Source of the DNA: Rotaria sp. Silwood1
Lineage: Eukaryota > Rotifera > Eurotatoria > Philodinida > Philodinidae
Length of the DNA: 64,000 nt
Assembly (NCBI GenBank): GCA_905250075.1
Contig: CAJNOP010000835.1
Location: forward strand, 21,845-85,844
Direction of reading: 5' to 3'
In this document: positions 58,882 to 64,000 of the stretch, piece by piece
Layout: every line of letters starts with the position of its first letter
Numbering within the stretch: the stretch's first letter is position 1
Notes under the pieces: generated by a model
The model's database searches: none
What the model was told of the DNA's origin: nothing
The model's input: only the letters and a program-made list of their open reading frames with translations
Made by a program: the position numbers and the translations under genes

Positions 58882-61042
58882 GTTGACATTCAAATGCATT
58901 GGTTTTATTATTAATGATTGTCAATAATTTTCACTGTGTTCTTCTAAGTTGCATGTTTGTTTGTGTTTGATATGATATCTGTATTGTAAATAATCAGTCT
59001 GAAGTTGTTGAGAAGTTTTCTTTTTTCATATGTTTTATTCGATAATATGTTTTGGACATATTTAGATGCTAAGCTTCATATTACACCAAGTTTAAACAGC
59101 AGCTATCCTGCTAATAAAGGTATAAGTCGGGATTTTTTCGACCCAACATAATTGCAACATGAATCATCGTGTTTATAAAAATCTTAATCGAAATTTTGTG
59201 ACCCAATATGATTGCAGCAGCAATCATCGTCCTCATGAAGAGAATATACGAATTTTGTGACCAAAAATATAATTAAACAGCGATCATCGTACATATTAAG
59301 GTATTCGTTGGGGTTTTCCCACCTAATGTAATGGCGACATGAATCGTCGTATTTATAAAAATATGAATAAGAATTTTATGACCAACTATAAGTTAAACAG
59401 CAGAGTTTCTACACTGTAAAATAGAAAATAAGCTATAGAGAATATAAAAGAATATTATAGAAATGCTCACACGAACTCATCCACAAATTTCTAATTGGAA
59501 AATCGAAAGTGAATTCATTTAGGCATCCCTAAAAAATTGGTAGACAATTTTGTAACGCTCCTGGTTGATTGGATTTCATATATGATATTCAACCTTCCTC
59601 TATCATTCACTCTAAATATTACATATATCGTCCTTACTTTTCTATTCTTACACTGATATCCTTACTCTATTGTTCTTCTATATCTACTCTCTCCTTGGCT
59701 GATCATCTTCTTTCTTTTCATCCTCTCTATTCTACTTGCGTATATAAGCGTGTGGCCTTGTTGATAAACGACACGATTGTATGATGTGGAGGAATGGAAT
59801 ACAGTGTATCTCAACTCACACTAGTATTCCTTTCATCAATTATCGTCACAAATGTATTGATTAGATAAATATTTGCTGTATGTTCCAGAACAAGAAAAGC
59901 AAACAAGTCAGTGATTTTTTTCTTTTTTCTTTTCATCACACACCGGTTACCTTGTATTTTTATAGCGTGCTGTATTAACTGTCGTCATTCATTACATATC
60001 TCTCATGATATAATTTTCGCTTGATTGTTATTATTTATATTTTAGATAAAAGTTACCCCGTCAATACGTTTTCCTCTCTCTCCTCTTTGAAGCAATGAGT
60101 GAAAGACGTCCTTCTCGATTTGAATTGGATAAAAAATGCCTTGTAGCTAAATAAATGTGATAAATGCATAATCGTTGAAAATCACATGAGATCAAAAGAC
60201 GAAATAGGCTATCACAATACAGATAGGGCTCAAATTTCAAAGTGAATAGAAAGACGCCACTATGAAAATATATCCATCGTTTTGCTCTATACTACTACTA
60301 GCGGTATGCACATCTGCCTACAAGAAAAAAATCTTTCTCTATTTATGGCAAGAAAATATTTTTTTTGAAAATTACTCCTTGCTAGATTGTCAACCGATAT
60401 ATAAAGGTGAAGCACAACTGTACGGCTATATCATTCGAACTGTTGTTTCAATACATCTATTACTTCCTTCTCAAGCGTCGAAAAACAAGAACTAATAATG
60501 AATTCAATCATCAAAATGGCTTGTTTGATAATATTTATGGTGTTGACAATGACCATCTACAATATACAAGCCGCTATAATGGGCAAGGCAAGTCCTTAAC
60601 GCTTTACATGCTTCTGGAGGACGAAGGTCAAATCATATTCTTAAAAATAAATCTATCCCAATTGATTCTTTTGTTTTCATTGAATTGACCTTCGAAGTCA
60701 AAGTGATTTAGAAGATGTTCAAAAAGAAATACAAAGTTTATTGTAAGTCATGTTGTTTATTTATTGCTGAATATATATTCAATTAAGTAAATGTTAGTAG
60801 CATGCAAACGAATATAAACATAGAAATAAAAACTGATGATACGCATGATCAAAGAATGAAATTAAAGAAAAAGAAAAATTTAATGAATATGAAAATATAT
60901 TGAAAATAAATTTGATTTATTTTTATCAGCATTTCTTCTTCATGATTAAAATATTTTTACATGTAGACATAAAAAAAGAAGGAGATTTACCGAAATTGAA
61001 AGTGAAAAAAAATTGTTTCTTAATTATTTAAATTTTAAATTG
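58882..61042. other. Intergenic with small secreted-like ORFs
   Basis: It contains the 60-bp tandem repeat (59094-59405). Two short plus-strand frames begin with signal-peptide-like residues: 60262-60495 (MKIYPSFCSILLLAVCTSA, 77 codons) and 60497-60598 (MNSIIKMACLIIFMVLTMTI, ~33 codons). The first has a possible donor AAAGGTGAAG near 60408. Neither resembles a known protein, and no downstream exon could be assigned. Confidence 0.4.
59094..59405. repeat. Tandem repeat, ~60-bp unit, ~5 copies
   Basis: Units start with (A/C)A(G/A)CA(G/T)(C/G)(A/G)ATCATCGT-like words near 59094, 59153, 59214, 59275 and 59334. Each contains GATTTTGTGACC(C/A)A-like and ATAATT-like blocks. Copies alternate between an ACATGAATC and an ACAGC(A/G) beginning, suggesting a ~120-bp higher-order period. 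No long frame. Confidence 0.8.
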
Positions 61043-63787
61043 TCACTTATAATTAATTGTTATTGGTTCATAATCGTTCATGGCACGACTATATTGTATA
61101 TGCGAACCATATATAAAACCAGCCATAAACATTACACATGATATTAAAAGAATAACAGAGAATAGATAGAAGCTATTATTTGCTTTTTGGACTGGTTCTT
61201 TTAAGTCAACAACATCATGCATATCAAATATCTAAAATATGATATTTTTAATGCGAATATAAAGTGCATTAGAAGTTTAAATGATCTATTTATACAAACT
61301 GATCTTCTATAAAACTTCGACATACTCAATCAACTTTAAAATTAAACAAAAGTTTATAGTTAGCCTCTGTGTTGTTTTCAATGACTTAGTATTATTTATA
61401 TGTTCACTCTGCTTAAAAGAGAATCACCTGATCTGAAATCTACAGTTTAAACTCTTAACATGTCTATAAGATTATATTGTTGAGACATGCGAAAACTCTA
61501 AAACACTCGTCTCCAACTTAAGATATTGCATCGAAAAAACCAAAAACAGAATTTCGGCGCAAAAATTTCGCCCATAGATAGGCCTAATAATCTATAGAAC
61601 AACCTGAAAGTCTCAATCTCAACTGACAAGAATATCTTTTTCTCAAGATATTAAATGTTCAAGTAAGCTCAAATTTTGTTACATGCAAGCGGAAAACGAT
61701 TATTTTTGGAAAGTTTGATATCTCGACAAAAGCAAAATGCTTGTTTTTTGGCCGAAGCTTCCAGCATGTTCTTCTCATCATTCGACCTGTCTATGAGCAA
61801 AGCTTTAAATCTATATTCTGCTTTTTGATTGTTTGCTATATGACTAACAACTGATTCAAAAATTCACAAAAGTCATCATAATTTGGCTCTGAGAAACCAT
61901 AGGAACAAAGCTTTTTAGACTCGTACTAGTCTTATCAAGATGTTTTTGTAGACCCAAAAAGGACTCAAACGATGTGTATCAGTTCAAGTGATTTTCTGGT
62001 TAGGTGAATTCAAATGAGAATTTTAAGTTGCGACTATTAGCGTTTATTGAATTAATTAAGTCTAAACTGTGGCGGCTTGGTCTCACACTCAGAACCGATA
62101 GGATCTAGCCACTTGGAAAATGTGTAGGATGTGCTATTCATCTAATACAAAAGTTCAGAAAAGGCTATTTTGTATGTTCGGAGTGACTATTGGATTTCGA
62201 TAAGATAATTTCACTGAGAATATCAAAATACGGTTCGCCTAGTTCCTAATCCGAAAGTTTTCGAGTCGACAGGCTCTAATTGAATAGAAAAAGATTAAAT
62301 TGAACTTGTGAAAAAAATTTCTCTGAAGTTTCCTCGAAACTTAAAATGAAGACTTTTCCAAAGAAACAATGACAATGAATCTCGATATAACAATGGATTA
62401 AGTTTATCTCAATCTTTATTTTCAACTTGTAACCTTGTTTTCGATGAAAGCTTCGGTTTTTTTCATAATTTTGTACGTTTATCCAAAATTAATTGCTTAA
62501 AATATTTAAATCTTGACACCGTTTATAAAATATTTTTTCTCTGAGATTATCATTTATTTTGTACAGATAGTCGACTCAAAACTGTCTTTTCCACCAGTTA
62601 AAGGATGTTTATAATAAGAATCCTTTTAGATATGTATATTATCTCTGAAAACTCTCAAATCAAATTGTTTTTTCAGATGGTTTTGGATAGAATTTTATAA
62701 AATATTTTGAAAAATCTTTTTGTTTTTGATGGACATTGACGAATAATATCTAACTACTAGCTGATGTCCAGTTTCTTACAGTTTCGGAGTCTGTGAACAT
62801 CTATCAATTAAACATCATATTGTAAATAGAAAGTTTTTTCGAAACGCCTTTTGAACAATTGCAATAAAAAGAAAACACGATTGATAATTAAATCACAAGT
62901 GAGACTAATCAATAGATAGACTCTTTAATCTCTATTTACGATCTTCTTAAAATGTATGATAAATAGAAATAAGTATAAAGGTTTTGTTTTTTTAAAAATT
63001 TCTCAACTGATTAGTACTCGTGATTTTTTTCTTCGATTTGTCTAATCATTAGATCTTCCAATTCGAATAATGAAACAATCGAATATGTTTATTCATACTC
63101 AATAAACATTGTAATTGTTTTCTATTTCCTAAATAAGTAAATGATCTGTTGTTTCTTGTTTTTGTTAATATATTTTTCAATTCATTTTACCTATAGGAAT
63201 ATCATTACAATATTGCAAAACATCAGCTCGACATGCAACTGATAATTTTCGATCAAGACGTATATAAGCTTGTCCTTCTTTTATAACATGTTTCACTTGT
63301 TCAATACAAGCATCATCATCAATTTTATTTTTTTGATAAAGTAATTTTAAGCAATCTTCTTGATCCATATCAGTACATTCACTATTAAGTAATTTTCGAC
63401 AACTTTGATATAGTTTAATATCAAGCTTACCATCAAGTTTTGCTGTTTGTATAACATCAACTAATTCTGATACACATTGGGATTCTAATGTAATTGATGT
63501 ATTGATATATTTTAAACGTAAACATTGAATTATTTCACCACTCATTTTACGACTGATTATTTCATCATCACTATGATTATCTGTACGATTATTTTTTCCT
63601 GTATTATTATCTAAAAGAATAATTCGTGTTAGAAAATAGTAATTAGAGAAAGTTAATTTACCATCGTTGTCGTCTATATCTTCATCGGACTCATTATCCT
63701 CATCATAATTTTCAATAACTTCTGTTTGACAATATTTATTAATATCTCGTTGACTACTATCAATTAAACCTTGATTAAGACCACCAT
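61043..63787 (-). CDS. GLG1: Golgi apparatus protein 1, C-terminal part (5' partial)
   Basis: Exons on -: 63663-63787, 63191-63610, and the last exon 61043-61231 (stop at 61043-61045); upstream exons lie beyond the right edge. The middle exon has Cys-rich GLG1 repeats: GEIIQCLRLKYI, LYQSCRKLLNSEC and KLSVACRADVLQYCNDIPIG. The last exon has a membrane segment (FYLFSVILLISCVMFMAGF) and short cytosolic tail ending in NDYEPITINYK. GLG1 (CFR-1/ESL-1) is a type I Golgi protein that binds FGFs and selectin. The middle exon ends in phase 1 whereas the last begins in phase 0, so one more small exon must lie in 61232-63190; I could not find it. The acidic N-terminal stretch (DEDNESDEDIDDND) is not a usual GLG1 feature. 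Confidence 0.82.
61232..63190. other. Long GLG1 intron, probably hiding one small exon
   Basis: 1.96 kb between recognised GLG1 exons. Family comparison requires a Cys-rich segment (about 25-40 codons) here, but no frame with the pattern was identified by eye. No repeat or other gene is visible. Confidence 0.5.
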
Positions 63788-64000
63788 CTAAATTTAGAAA
63801 AAAAAAAACGAAAATTTTCAAAGTTTTATCAAAATTATTTCTGGAAAATTCGAACTTTTTGATCCATAAATTACAACACCTTTAGTTTCTTTATTTGTTT
63901 TCAAATAATATGAGACTATCCCGAATTCATGCCATCAAAATTTTCATGTTTAGGAAAGGAACACAACTTATTCTTATGAAACTTATTCAAGATTTCAGGT

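Noticed and set aside
1-64000. tRNA, rRNA or CRISPR-like loci
   Set aside because: No convincing tRNA B-box/cloverleaf, rRNA segment or regular spacer-repeat array was found by eye; the tandem repeats present have no unique spacers.

Overview
The window looks like nuclear DNA from a bdelloid rotifer (Adineta/Rotaria type). It is AT-rich and its genes carry many very short GT-AG introns (about 50-70 bp). Its conserved genes are animal orthologues (EDRF1, PIGW, PGAP5/MPPE1, ZFYVE19/ANCHR, MEX3, TMEM115, GLG1). Beside them lie families expanded in bdelloids: an F-box/LRR-like protein and an ADP-ribosyltransferase-TPR protein. It also holds many imperfect arrays of GTGTGG/TGTGGG, the motif reported for bdelloid telomeres. 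The species assignment is inference.

Layout. 1-1181 is the 3' part of an F-box-type gene. 1.9-11.3 kb is gene-dense: PIGW (-) and EDRF1 (+) share a 296-bp divergent promoter, and PGAP5 (+) follows EDRF1 by 157 bp. PIGW and PGAP5 both act on GPI anchors in the ER, so two steps of one pathway flank EDRF1. 13.3-16.6 kb is a large intronless ART-TPR gene. 16.6-27.9 kb is essentially gene-free and packed with repeats: a 120-bp tandem repeat, two MITE-like inverted repeats, a ~63-bp degenerate satellite, a foldback-like palindrome whose arms are 42-bp tandem repeats, and telomere-like G-rich/C-rich pairs. 27.96-29.6 kb is an intronless GT23-type fucosyltransferase-like gene. 31.8-37.6 kb (-) is a 13-exon SLC26 anion-transporter gene that is clearly broken (two in-frame stops, a frameshift, two lost splice donors). 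37.6-42.9 kb has no recognisable gene. 42.9-44.7 kb has two genes of unknown function, the first a two-exon secreted protein rebuilt here.

47-56 kb carries ZFYVE19 (-), MEX3 (-) and TMEM115 (-). 57,489-58,881 is a non-autonomous hAT-type element with terminal inverted repeats and a nearly perfect 8-bp target duplication; a separate palindromic element is nested in it. 59.1-59.4 kb is a ~60-bp tandem repeat. 61.0-63.8 kb (-) is the 3' part of GLG1, which runs out of the window on the right.

Most notable beyond the genes: eight telomere-like arrays, all in the same G-rich-then-C-rich order, several sharing a CTCTTCA-type centre. They look like copies of a palindromic element family rather than independent telomere scars. 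All splice models were made by eye from reading frame, splice dinucleotides and family conservation.
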